Assembly: GCF_008629675.1 (NCBI RefSeq)
Contig: NZ_VWOX01000004.1
Span: 496,001-560,000 of the forward strand
From: Roseiconus nitratireducens
GTDB lineage: Bacteria; Planctomycetota; Planctomycetia; Pirellulales; Pirellulaceae
Direction: 5' to 3'
Length of the DNA stretch: 64,000 nt
Under the pieces are notes generated by a model. It was given only the letters and a program-made list of their open reading frames with translations. It was not told the origin of the DNA and searched no databases. The position numbers and the translations under genes were made by a program. This document shows positions 28,073 to 36,525 of this stretch, one piece after another (the first letter of the stretch is position 1; every line of letters begins with the position of its first letter).

Positions 28073-28621
28073 CTTCACCCAATCACAACATGAAACCAAT
28101 GGCCGCGAAGCATGACGGCGGCCCGTGGACCTGTTCCGCCTTCGTACCCACGAGCGTGCCTACCGTGCACCGCACAAGTCCTGCAACCGATGCACAAGCC
28201 ATGCATAAGCATCGGCATGCGCACGTTGCAACGCGCGACGGAGATTGATACCAAATCCCGTGTACCAACGGAAGCATCCCCGATCGACCTTTTCTTGCGC
28301 GGTCGCTCGTCGGCATCATCCACTCCGGTACGCAAACGCAACGGCAAAGAATCAGGCCGAAAACGCTGACGGAATTCCGACGGACCACTTTCCAAAACCG
28401 CTACAATCTGACGCGTCGCTGCTTAACTGGACAGCGCCACTTTCAATCAAAAAGCACCTTGATTTGCGGTGCAATCAGCGGCGAGGCGCTAGCCGCCGGT
28501 TGAGGCGAGAAAATCCGCGGCTAGCGCCTCGCGGCTCACGCAAAGTGGCGCTGTCCGGTTAATCATCGCCGTCCCAACTCAAGCGACCGACTGCCTTTCA
28601 ACGACTTCCGAGCCTTCGCGG
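28073..28621. other. Divergent intergenic region with a MITE-like insertion
   Basis: This 549-bp space separates the SET gene (minus) from the PP2C gene (plus). The element at 28427-28558 lies about 65 bases from the PP2C start and could influence its transcription. The remainder contains open frames but none with convincing composition or start. Confidence 0.55.
28427..28558 (-). mobile_element. MITE-like element, copy 2 (132 bp, inverted relative to copy 1)
   Basis: The reverse complement matches the element at 14881-15011 over its whole length with only scattered differences. The termini TGGACAGCGCCACTTT and complement are conserved, and the inner inverted repeat around the GGCTAGCG core is kept. 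TTAA flanks both ends, consistent with a 4-bp target duplication and with the CTAA flanks of copy 1. It carries no gene. Confidence 0.85.
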
Positions 28622-29587
28622 ATGACAGATTCTGAATTCGAGTTTACGCAGTCGGATACTTTCGGCACGACCGACATTGGTAAGAGGCGATCGATCAATC
28701 AAGATCAATTCCTGATCGCCGAGTTGAGCAAGTCAATGTTGGTGTCGGCATCCAGCTTGCCGGATATCAATGCCGGACGATTTTTCGGAGGGATGCAGGG
28801 ACAAGTGCTGTTGGTCGCCGACGGCATGGGAGGACACGCGGCCGGGGAGAAAGCGAGCAGTTTGGCGCTGCAGCATTTGGTCGGTCGGTTGCTCAATAGC
28901 GTGCACTGGTTTTTCCAATCCGACACCGACTCCGAAGCGGACTTCATCAACGCCTTGCAGAACCTGCTACGCGACGCCCACGGCCGGATCCTGGCGGAAT
29001 CACAGGAACACCTTGAGAACGCCGGCATGGGAACCACCCTGACGATGGCTTACATCCATTGGCCGACGATGTACGTCGTTCACGTCGGCGACAGCCGCTG
29101 CTATCTGATCCGCGGGGGCGTCGCCAAGCAGGTGACGACCGACCACACCTTGGCCCGCCAAATGGTCGAGGCCGGCGGGATGAAACCCGAAGAAGAAGCG
29201 ACCAGCCGCTGGAGCAACGTGCTCTGGAACGTGCTGGGTGGACACAGCGAACGCGAGTTGCTGGCCGAAGTCCATCGCGTGGACCTGCAGCATGGGGATT
29301 CGGTGGTGCTTTGCAGCGATGGGCTGTACCGGTACCTTGACGAAGTCGCGTTGGCCGAGATGGTGGACGGCGAACCGGACGCATCCGTGCTGTGTCGGCA
29401 GCTGGTCCACCACGCCAACGAAAGCGGCGGCGAAGACAACATCACCGTCGTGGTCAGCCACCCCAAGGCCAGCCGTCCGCGTCCCAAGCCGGAGCATCCG
29501 ATCCAGTCGGACCCGGCCTGTTCGGAAACGTACCTCGGTCCGCTGGAAGGACTGGACGGGTTGGGGTCGGACACCGAACCGGCATAG
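28622..29587 (+). CDS. PP2C-family serine/threonine protein phosphatase
   Basis: A 321-residue metal-dependent phosphatase of the PPM/PP2C type. Motifs in order: RRSINQDQF (about 22-30), LLVADGMGGHAAGEKAS (about 62-78) with metal-binding Asp, MYVVHVGDSRCYLIRGG (about 150-166), VVLCSDGLYRYLDE (about 228-241) and SGGEDNITVVV (about 270-280). A short insertion after the QDQF motif differs from the minimal family. It would reverse Ser/Thr phosphorylation by eukaryote-like kinases; no kinase gene is adjacent. A MITE copy lies just upstream of the start. Confidence 0.93.
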   Translation: MTDSEFEFTQSDTFGTTDIGKRRSINQDQFLIAELSKSMLVSASSLPDINAGRFFGGMQGQVLLVADGMGGHAAGEKASSLALQHLVGRLLNSVHWFFQSDTDSEADFINALQNLLRDAHGRILAESQEHLENAGMGTTLTMAYIHWPTMYVVHVGDSRCYLIRGGVAKQVTTDHTLARQMVEAGGMKPEEEATSRWSNVLWNVLGGHSERELLAEVHRVDLQHGDSVVLCSDGLYRYLDEVALAEMVDGEPDASVLCRQLVHHANESGGEDNITVVVSHPKASRPRPKPEHPIQSDPACSETYLGPLEGLDGLGSDTEPA

Positions 29588-29599
29588 CCGTCCACACCA

Positions 29600-29637
29600 C
29601 CAAGCTGTGATCTCGCCAAGCTGTGATCTCGCCAAGC
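29600..29637 (+). repeat. 17-bp tandem repeat in the PP2C-EamA spacer
   Basis: CCAAGCTGTGATCTCG occurs twice in tandem with the start of a third copy (CCAAGCAGTG). Short spacer duplication, no evident function. Confidence 0.5.
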
Positions 29638-29717
29638 AGTGCACGTGACTCGGTGGGTCAGCGCGACTTCAACCGAACGTATCGTCCAGTCCCGAGCAGC
29701 CCCGATCCGAGTTTTCG

Positions 29718-30767
29718 TTGGAGCGTGATTCGCCCACTTCGCCGGCCGAATGGTTTGGCCCGTTTTGCGGGATGGCCGCGGCCGTGCTGTACACCTTGGC
29801 CAACATCGCACTGCGAGATTGCGTCGCGATCGATGCCTATCTGGTTTCAGCCGTCAAAGCGACTCCCACCGTGCTGGTGCTGGGACCGCTGCTGGGCTGG
29901 ATGTCCTTCCGCGGCAGCACCCTGCACATCAACCGCCGCCGAATGCCGACATTCATCGCGGCGTCGTTCGGAGCCCAGTTCTTCGGCAATGCCGCCTTTC
30001 AAAAAGCGCTCGGACACATCGGACTTGCCGCGTCGGTTCCAATCACGTTGGGCGTGTTGATTGTCGGCGGTGCGCTGCTGGGAGCCATGTTGCTAGGGGA
30101 ACCGGTCGGCCGACAGAAAGTCATCGCGATGGTCCTGTTGATCGTGGCGGTCGTGGTGCTATCCGTCCCCCATTGCGGCCCGGAAGCTTTGGAGCGTTCG
30201 GCGTCAAACGACAACGGCGTCGAGAATGACGGGATCGGACACACCTTGGAAACCGACCGGCAAGTCAGCGCTGCCTCGGTGGACACCCGGGAACCCGTTT
30301 CCGCCGCGGTCCGGGTCATCGTCGGCTCGCTGTGGGCAGCGACGTCGGGAATCGCGTACGCCCTGTTCGGCGTGATGTTACGTCAGACATTGCAAACCGG
30401 CATGCGTGCGAGCACCACCATGTTCATCAGCGGGCTGGTCGGAGTCACCAGCCTGTGGTCCTACAGCTTCCTGGTCCTGGGATCCTCGACCATTTCAGCA
30501 ACCCCGTCGCGTCAGTGGCTGGTGATGGCGTCAGCCGGCGTGTTCAATTTTCTGGCATTCGTCGCTCTCACCGCCGCCCTGCGACGCTTGCCGGTGGTTG
30601 CCGTCAACCTGATCAATGCCTCGCAAGTCGCGCTGGCGGCGATCGCCGGCGTGGTCCTGTTCTCCGAACCGGTAACGGTTCAGCTGCTGTTGGGGATCAC
30701 CTTGACCTTCGTCGGCCTGGTGATCCTGACGCGCCGCACCCGGGCCTCGGTCGTGATCACCGACTGA
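29718..30767 (+). CDS. EamA/DMT-superfamily transporter
   Basis: A 349-residue integral membrane protein of the drug/metabolite transporter superfamily with about ten predicted helices in two EamA repeats. The N-terminal repeat spans about 10-150 and the C-terminal about 195-345 (NLINASQVALAAIAGVVLFS is the conserved last part of an EamA repeat). The repeats are joined by a polar loop of about 45 residues. The start used is a TTG; an internal ATG at 29772 would remove part of the first helix, so the TTG is preferred. The substrate cannot be predicted. Confidence 0.85.
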   Translation: MERDSPTSPAEWFGPFCGMAAAVLYTLANIALRDCVAIDAYLVSAVKATPTVLVLGPLLGWMSFRGSTLHINRRRMPTFIAASFGAQFFGNAAFQKALGHIGLAASVPITLGVLIVGGALLGAMLLGEPVGRQKVIAMVLLIVAVVVLSVPHCGPEALERSASNDNGVENDGIGHTLETDRQVSAASVDTREPVSAAVRVIVGSLWAATSGIAYALFGVMLRQTLQTGMRASTTMFISGLVGVTSLWSYSFLVLGSSTISATPSRQWLVMASAGVFNFLAFVALTAALRRLPVVAVNLINASQVALAAIAGVVLFSEPVTVQLLLGITLTFVGLVILTRRTRASVVITD

Positions 30768-31116
30768 CCCGAGGGTTCCGAGGCTCTTCCCAACGACCCC
30801 TTGTCAGTCGGCGGGCACCGCGAAGCCCAGTGCCGCGTCACCGTCGAGCCCCCCCGCGGAGGCTGCGGGATAGCGGCGGCTGACAGTGGTTGCGGCAACC
30901 GGCGGCGCATTCGACGATTCTTACGGAATAATCGCCCCATCTTTCGACACCGCTGCCGCCCCCGGTGGTTTAATGGCTATCAATCCTGTCCGCGGCCCTG
31001 AGCGCAGGCCGGCCTCCGGAATGAATGCATGTCGGAAGATTCGCAGGGGTTGAACCTGCAATCGCCCACCATCGCTCGCACCGTGGATTTCCTCCCCAAG
31101 AATGAGAAAAGCGAAC
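30768..31116. other. Intergenic region
   Basis: This 349-bp space precedes a small secreted protein gene and should hold its promoter. No structured element or gene with good support was seen. Confidence 0.4.
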
Positions 31117-31629
31117 ATGAAACTGAATGTCGTTTGTCTGGCCCTGGCAATGACCATTTGCACCGTTGCCAACGCCCAAGAGCCGGCTGCGAAGAAGAAG
31201 GGAAAACAGGCGGGGCGCAACACGCCAGCCGCTTTGGTAACGCGGCAACTGAAGGACGTTGAGCTGACCGAGCAGCAAAAGTCGAAAATCCAGTCGATGG
31301 CCAAGGAAGCGATGGCCGAAATGAAGTCCATTCGGGAAGACGCTGGCTTGACCCCGAAACTGATGAAACAGCGTACCGAAGCTGCAAAAGCACTGAAGGA
31401 CAGCGAGAAAAAGGGCGATGAGTTAGTCAAAGCGATCAATGAGAAGGCGGGCCTGAATGAGGCTCAAGCAGCCGCGTTTCAAAAACTGAACGCGGTGCGT
31501 CAAAAGCTGCTCAAAGACTCGGTGGCCCTGCTCACTGACGACCAGAAATCAAAACTCCCGAAACGTCTGGTGGGCAAAGGCCCCAACGGCGGCAAGGGAA
31601 AAGGCAAGAAGAAGAAAGACGCGGCCTGA
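31117..31629 (+). CDS. Small secreted Lys-rich helical protein
   Basis: With the ATG at 31117 the product has 170 residues; an ATG five codons upstream is possible. It has a signal peptide (MKLNVVCLALAMTICTVANA), a Lys-rich mature start, and two helical segments containing LTEQQKSKIQ (about 47-56) and LLTDDQKSKL (about 143-152), reminiscent of LTxxQ motifs in the Spy/CpxP family. The C-terminus is a Gly/Lys tail (GPNGGKGKGKKKKD). It is probably periplasmic, possibly a chaperone-like or polyanion-binding protein; that is inference from weak similarity. Confidence 0.6.
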   Translation: MKLNVVCLALAMTICTVANAQEPAAKKKGKQAGRNTPAALVTRQLKDVELTEQQKSKIQSMAKEAMAEMKSIREDAGLTPKLMKQRTEAAKALKDSEKKGDELVKAINEKAGLNEAQAAAFQKLNAVRQKLLKDSVALLTDDQKSKLPKRLVGKGPNGGKGKGKKKKDAA

Positions 31630-32001
31630 TCGCGTCCTCGGTGTCGATTCCCACTCCGCAACGGCAGCGATCCAGGTTGCCCGGACGGTGACGTCCCGAC
31701 GCTTCGCCAACGCCACTCTGCTGCCGACCCGAAACGGGCGTGCGGCCGAGACAAGGCAACTTCTTAACGACCGGCGTTCCCGTTTTCGGATGGGAACGCC
31801 GATCTCTTTTCGGGCGCGAATTCGTAAAGTTGTGCGGGTTATGCGGCGTCACGCCAGAGTGGCAAAGACCGGTGTCGCATTGTGCCGATCACCACTCATG
31901 GCGTACGGAGCCAATCCAACCTCCAGACCACCTCGATGACCCGGCGTGGTACGCCGGTCAACTCTTGCCCCCTCCTCAGCGGCGGAAGGAACTGCCTTAC
32001 A
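31630..32001. other. Intergenic region containing a terminator hairpin
   Basis: A 372-bp space holding the hairpin at 31772-31810 and the promoter region of the next gene. An open frame overlaps its end but is better explained as upstream extension of the next gene. Confidence 0.4.
31772..31810 (+). terminator. Rho-independent-type terminator
   Basis: A perfect 10-bp stem CGGCGTTCCC/GGGAACGCCG with a 10-base loop is followed by ATCTCTTTT. It lies about 140 bases after the small Lys-rich protein gene. Confidence 0.65.
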
Positions 32002-32565
32002 ATGCGATGCTCTATTACTTATCGACATTTGCTGATCGCCATCGCATTGATGTCGATCACCACCACTTCGGTTCAAGCCGGCTGGCATGATTTCTGGCAT
32101 AAAGTCGGCGTCGGCTACCATCGAAACAACGCCTGGCCCGATCCGTTCAACGAAATGGACGCGATGGCCGTCATCACCCCGTTCGAAACGATGAAAGTCA
32201 ACGGCTGGCGGCTGCACAACACCATCGGCGCCGAGCAATTCCGCAACAGCGATGGTGCGTTGTTGACCGCCGGTCAGGAGCGTCTGCGTTGGATCGCAAC
32301 GCAGGCTCCGCCGAATCGTCGCCAAGTGTTCGTGCTCCGCGGTCGTACCCCGGACCAAACCGACGCCCGAATCGCCTCGGTCAAGGAAGCTTTGGATCGG
32401 TTCAACATCCGAGGCCCGGCTCCGGAAATCGCGATCATCGACCGCGAACCCCCGACAGCGCCGGGCAACTGGGCGACGCAAATCAACCGGACCTGGTTGC
32501 AACAGCTGCCCTCACCGAAACTGCCGGGCACCAGCGCGGCCGGAACCGCGTCGGCGACGCGATAA
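32002..32565 (+). CDS. Secreted protein of unknown function
   Basis: The ATG at 32002 gives a 187-residue protein with a signal peptide (YRHLLIAIALMSITTTSVQA) and a mature start rich in aromatic and His residues (GWHDFWHKVGVGYHRNNAWP). A central alpha/beta region (about 60-150) contains VFVLRGRTPDQTDARIASVK, reminiscent of OmpA-like C-terminal folds but without clear peptidoglycan-binding motif residues. The C-terminus is Ser/Ala/Thr-rich. Unknown function, likely envelope. A strong terminator follows at 32629-32664. Confidence 0.65.
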   Translation: MRCSITYRHLLIAIALMSITTTSVQAGWHDFWHKVGVGYHRNNAWPDPFNEMDAMAVITPFETMKVNGWRLHNTIGAEQFRNSDGALLTAGQERLRWIATQAPPNRRQVFVLRGRTPDQTDARIASVKEALDRFNIRGPAPEIAIIDREPPTAPGNWATQINRTWLQQLPSPKLPGTSAAGTASATR

Positions 32566-32628
32566 CGGCTTCCGAGACCCCGACTGCTCGGGGGTCTGGT
32601 GCGGCAGTCCGCGAAATCATATCTTCAT

Positions 32629-32664
32629 GAAAGCGGTTTTCCTTCGGGGAAACCGCTTTTTTTT
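32629..32664 (+). terminator. Rho-independent terminator
   Basis: A 12-bp stem (AAAGCGGTTTTCC facing GGAAACCGCTTT) around a TTCGG loop runs directly into eight T residues. It ends the secreted protein gene at 32002-32565 and is a textbook intrinsic terminator. Confidence 0.92.
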
Positions 32665-32806
32665 GTCGAATCGGGCCACCCCGCGTGACCGAATTGAAGT
32701 CCGCCAGCCAAACGGTCGATTCCTACAATCGATGCGACTGGACTGACCGTCGTATCCACGGCTCCGCCCAAAACGTTGACTCGATTGTCACGGGAGAACC
32801 TCAGAC

Positions 32807-34126
32807 GTGACTGTCCAAGCAAAACCGACCCGCACTCAGGCAAGAAACCGACTTGCGTCCGCCCTCGCCATGACGCTGCTGGTTGGCTCGGTTGGCGTGA
32901 CCACCGGGTGCTCCAGTTCGGCGGGGTCTCGTGTCGCCTCGTTGAATCCGTTCGCAAAGTCGGACTCGATGCCTTCGTTCGGCCCCGAACCGACCAGCTG
33001 GATGGACGGCCCCAAGAATGTCGGGACCTCACTGGCCAGCGGCACCAAAAACGCCGTCACCAAATCTCGCGACACCGTTGCGGGCTGGTTCGGCAAAGAC
33101 ACTCCGTCGGCGCCGGACGCCGTCCCCGGTGACGAAACCGACCCGGTGAGTCTGGCGCACAAAGCCGAAGTCTCCCCCGAAGTGTTCGTGGCCAACGGAC
33201 GGTTGTGGGAGTCGACGGGCAACTTTGAAAAGGCGATGGAAAGCTACGCCAAGGCACTCGAGAAGCGCCCCAACGATCCGGCGGCCCTGTCCAACATCGC
33301 CCGACTTCACTTTCGCCAAAACAACCACGCCAAAGCGGCCGAGTACTTTGGCAAAGCGATCGAGCAAAAACCCAATGACGCGGGGCTGTACAACGACTTG
33401 GGCCTGACGCTCAGCAAATTGGGCAACCATTCCGCCGCGGTGGGTGCGCTCAGCCAGGCATTGCGTCTGACGCCGAATTCTTCACGCTACGCCAACAACC
33501 TGGCCAGCGTGAAGTTTGAGTCCGGTGATCAGACCGGCGCGTTGGAAGTTCTGGCAAAGAACAACAAGCCGGCCGTCGCCCACTTCAACATGGCGTACCT
33601 GCATTACAAACACGGCCAAAAGACGGACGCGACACGGCACCTGAACCAGGCCCTGTCCTACAACGGCCAGGCGGAAACCGACGCGGCAACCAAGCGTGCC
33701 GTGGAACGCTCGCGAGAGCTGCTCGCTCAGATCGATACCGCGGCCGGCATCGAACCCGGTACCGCAATCGCTCAAGCCGCCAAGGCTTCACAGAAAGGTG
33801 CGGCACCGACCAATGCCGCGACGACCAATCAGTTCGCCGCCGATGCGGCCGCCGGCAACACCAATCCGGCGTCGGCGCCGCAGAATGTGACCGCCAGCGG
33901 CTTCACTCCGGGGGCGAATGTCCCGGGATTTGACAGTCTGGTCCAACCGGCCTCGGCCGACGACGGCGACGCCACATTTGGCAACGCATCGTTCAAGAAG
34001 CCAAGTGCTTCGAGCGGTACGAATCCGGCCGCAGCCACGCCGGAAACGGCCACCGAACCGGCGGCTGACGCTTCCGCACCCCCGAAGGATGCGTTTTCGC
34101 TTCCGCCTAATTTCCAGATGCCCTGA
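32807..34126 (+). CDS. TPR-repeat lipoprotein
   Basis: The GTG at 32807 gives 439 residues. The N-terminus is a lipoprotein signal (LAMTLLVGSVGVTTGC, lipid-modified Cys about 35). Tandem tetratricopeptide repeats cover about 128-290, for example FEKAMESYAKALEKRPNDPA and AAEYFGKAIEQKPNDAGLYN. The C-terminal 150 residues are Ala/Thr/Pro-rich and probably disordered. TPR lipoproteins act as scaffolds for envelope assemblies; the partner is unknown. It lies upstream of the HtrA-like pseudoprotease on the same strand. Confidence 0.85.
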   Translation: MTVQAKPTRTQARNRLASALAMTLLVGSVGVTTGCSSSAGSRVASLNPFAKSDSMPSFGPEPTSWMDGPKNVGTSLASGTKNAVTKSRDTVAGWFGKDTPSAPDAVPGDETDPVSLAHKAEVSPEVFVANGRLWESTGNFEKAMESYAKALEKRPNDPAALSNIARLHFRQNNHAKAAEYFGKAIEQKPNDAGLYNDLGLTLSKLGNHSAAVGALSQALRLTPNSSRYANNLASVKFESGDQTGALEVLAKNNKPAVAHFNMAYLHYKHGQKTDATRHLNQALSYNGQAETDAATKRAVERSRELLAQIDTAAGIEPGTAIAQAAKASQKGAAPTNAATTNQFAADAAAGNTNPASAPQNVTASGFTPGANVPGFDSLVQPASADDGDATFGNASFKKPSASSGTNPAAATPETATEPAADASAPPKDAFSLPPNFQMP

Positions 34127-34367
34127 TTGGCAACTGTCCTGATTGCCAACTGTCCCGAGCAATCGGGCAACGGGCCAGAAGCCCGGCCAGGCGGACCGTA
34201 CCGCCGTCGCACTGCGAGGGTGACGGTCCATCACGCCGCCGGGCACGAGGACAGAAAAAATCGATTTGTGTGATCGATCTCTGCTTGGGAACGTATTGGA
34301 TAAGGTTGTGGCAAACACGCGTTTGTCGCGCCTTTCCGGACGCAGCGGCTTTTCCAAGGAGACACCC

Positions 34368-35711
34368 ATGAAACCCATTCTGTACGGTCTTGCGCTAGCA
34401 TTTCTGGCCAGCGAGATCTCCCAGCAGCACGTTCACGGCCAATCGGCCGTCGATTTTCGTGAAGCGGTTCGCACCGGGGAGGCTTCCCTGGTGACCGTGA
34501 CCGCCTCTCCGATTCCCGCCAACGCCCGAGCTCCCCAGGCCCGAGCTCCCCAGGCCCAACCTCCGCAGGATCGTCAGCCTGAAGCCGCCCCGGAAGACGA
34601 CCAACCGGGTCGACCGCGGATCGAACTTTTTGAGCTCAATGACGGCCAACTGATGGACCGTCCGGAGTTGGAAGCGGTCCCGCCAAGAGAGATCTCCAGC
34701 ACCGCATTCGCCGTGGACAATGACGTCGTCGTCGCTTACCTGGGCGGGCCGGCCGACACCGTCTCGGTCACCAACACACGCGGGGAATCCACCACGGGCA
34801 CCGTCCTGGCCCAGGATTTCGTCACGGGTTTGGCGGCGATCCGCGTCAAGGACGGGTTCCTTCCAGGGCTGGTCGTCGGCACGGCAGAAACCGAACCCGG
34901 CATGCCCGTCGTGTCTCTGTCCGTGGAAGACCAACACGTGCGGGCGGATTCGGGAATGGTCGCGACCCGACCGATTGCCAGCGGTTCCGGCATCGGCTTT
35001 ACGCCCGAGATCGACTTTGGAAGCCGACCACTGGCGGTGGGCGCGCCGGTTCTGGACTCGTCCGGAATCGTCGTCGGCGTGCTGGTTCCGGGTCGCCAGT
35101 CGCAAACGGTTTTCGTCCGCGCCCGCGACGTGATGCGGTTGGTCGAAACCGCGCGGTCCGAGAACCCACAGGATCTGCGGCGCGGTCTGATCGGAATCCA
35201 ATTCGAGGGGGGCGGCACCCTGGTGATGGAAATCAGTGAAGACTCCGCTGCGTCAAAGGCCGGGCTGAAATCGGGAGACCTGGTGCAGAAGGTCAACGAT
35301 ACCGAAGTCACTTCGGCAGCCGAAGTCGTTGCGGCCGTCGCCGAAGCACGTGCCGGCGACACCCTCCGACTGACTCTGAATCGGGGAGGCGAAACGCTGG
35401 AGGTGCCGGTCGAACTTCAGGAACATCCCCAGCAACACCTCGCCTCAACAGGATCTGGTCGCGACTTGCTTGGCCCCGGTGGAGCGTTGCCATGGCCGGG
35501 AGCCCAGGGGGCGCCGCTGGGGCCGAACCGTCGCTGGGGTGATGGCGGCCCAATGGACCGTCAACAAATAGAAGAGCTGTTTCGGCAGTTCCCCCTGCCG
35601 CTTGGTCCCGGTCTGGACGCTCCGGGACAAGCACCCGATGTCGAGGAAACGTTGAAACAGCTGCAACGACAATTGGAACGGCTGAACAAAAAGCTCGATG
35701 ACGAACCGTGA
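34368..35711 (+). CDS. Secreted HtrA-like pseudoprotease with PDZ domain
   Basis: An AAGGAG site nine bases upstream supports the ATG at 34368; 447 residues. After a signal peptide and a Pro/Gln-rich linker with a short tandem repeat (ARAPQARAPQAQPPQ), residues about 105-260 follow the trypsin-like HtrA layout. All three catalytic positions look substituted: VVVAYLGG replaces the TNxHV His motif, QDFVTGLAAI lacks the Asp of the D-x-x-x-D-L-A motif, and PLAVGAPVLDSSG replaces GNSGGPLxxxxG. A PDZ domain follows (about 275-350, IGIQFEGGGTLVMEIS). The C-terminus is Gly/Pro-rich then helical. Probably a binding or scaffold protein in the periplasm. Confidence 0.78.
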   Translation: MKPILYGLALAFLASEISQQHVHGQSAVDFREAVRTGEASLVTVTASPIPANARAPQARAPQAQPPQDRQPEAAPEDDQPGRPRIELFELNDGQLMDRPELEAVPPREISSTAFAVDNDVVVAYLGGPADTVSVTNTRGESTTGTVLAQDFVTGLAAIRVKDGFLPGLVVGTAETEPGMPVVSLSVEDQHVRADSGMVATRPIASGSGIGFTPEIDFGSRPLAVGAPVLDSSGIVVGVLVPGRQSQTVFVRARDVMRLVETARSENPQDLRRGLIGIQFEGGGTLVMEISEDSAASKAGLKSGDLVQKVNDTEVTSAAEVVAAVAEARAGDTLRLTLNRGGETLEVPVELQEHPQQHLASTGSGRDLLGPGGALPWPGAQGAPLGPNRRWGDGGPMDRQQIEELFRQFPLPLGPGLDAPGQAPDVEETLKQLQRQLERLNKKLDDEP

Positions 35712-35748
35712 TGCCGCGTGACCTGCCAGTTCCTTCTCCGGCGACCAC

Positions 35749-36519
35749 TCAGGTTGCGACCAGGACGCGACGCAGATCGATCGGGCAAATACCCGATCGA
35801 GACAGTTCCTTTTCCGATCGCGGCTGCAAAGCCTGGTGCGTGAATTGGACTTGAAAGTCGCGTCGACTGGAACTGCGCAGACCGCAAGCAAAACTCACCT
35901 CCGCCCGTTCCTCCGGTTTCAGCTGATCGATCAGCAGCGTCAGGATTGGCAACGGGTCACAGCGACCGCAGATCATCACCTTCTGGTCATCGCGAAGCAT
36001 GGAGGATGCTTCGCGGGCGACCCAATTGACGGCGTGCGCTGGCAGCATCGCGGGTGTCGAATCGATGAAATCGCTGCGAGGCGCCGGCAGCGGAAGCAGC
36101 TTTCCCGGCAAGGTCACTTCTGGCAGTGATTCCTCTTTTCCGATCGGCAGAATCAGACTGCCCAGTGTCAATGCGGTTCGCGCAATCGCGATCGCATCGT
36201 ACTGGTAGGATTCCATTTGCTCGCGTGAAAAAATCAACGCGCTGGTCACCACGGATAATCCACCGCGGCCGCTGTATTCAGGTCCCCCGTGAACCGTCCG
36301 TGCCACGGCGAAGTGGTCATTGACCAATGGAAAAAAAGAAAGTGCCCAGGCATCTTGTGGCGATTGCCCCTCGGCGACTTCCAACGAATCGTGTGAGGGA
36401 GCCCATTTGCAGAAGGATCCTGCCAGGTTGGAATCGATCGTCGACGACTTGCCGATGATCTGATAGCCCTTCATCCGGCTGCGTTTGACGGAACCGTAGG
36501 TGATTTGACCGACATCCAT
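35749..36519 (-). CDS. GAP1 N-terminal-domain-like GTPase-associated protein
   Basis: A 256-residue protein that starts six bases after the GTPase gene. The N-terminus (QITYGSVKRSRMKGYQIIGK, then KWAPSHDSLE) has the pattern I recall for the GAP1-N domain found beside double-GTPase-type NTPases in bacterial ternary conflict or signalling systems: a strand, G-Y-Q-I-I, and a conserved PSHxxL. No membrane segment or signal peptide. The rest is alpha/beta (YDAIAIARTALTLGSLILPI). The family assignment rests on pattern recognition, not on a search. It is the last gene of the chemosensory-GTPase cluster. Confidence 0.6.
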   Translation of the reverse strand: MDVGQITYGSVKRSRMKGYQIIGKSSTIDSNLAGSFCKWAPSHDSLEVAEGQSPQDAWALSFFPLVNDHFAVARTVHGGPEYSGRGGLSVVTSALIFSREQMESYQYDAIAIARTALTLGSLILPIGKEESLPEVTLPGKLLPLPAPRSDFIDSTPAMLPAHAVNWVAREASSMLRDDQKVMICGRCDPLPILTLLIDQLKPEERAEVSFACGLRSSSRRDFQVQFTHQALQPRSEKELSRSGICPIDLRRVLVAT

Positions 36520-36525
36520 CGCGCA

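Noticed and set aside
28535..28550. A second GEMM riboswitch suggested by ACGCAAAG
   Set aside because: The match falls in the end of MITE copy 2 and lacks the preceding GCAAACC, tetraloop stem and following GGUCU/UUACCG elements.
30801..31001. Small protein-coding gene in the EamA downstream spacer
   Set aside because: Composition is Arg/Pro-rich with no ribosome-binding site or motif; more likely spacer.
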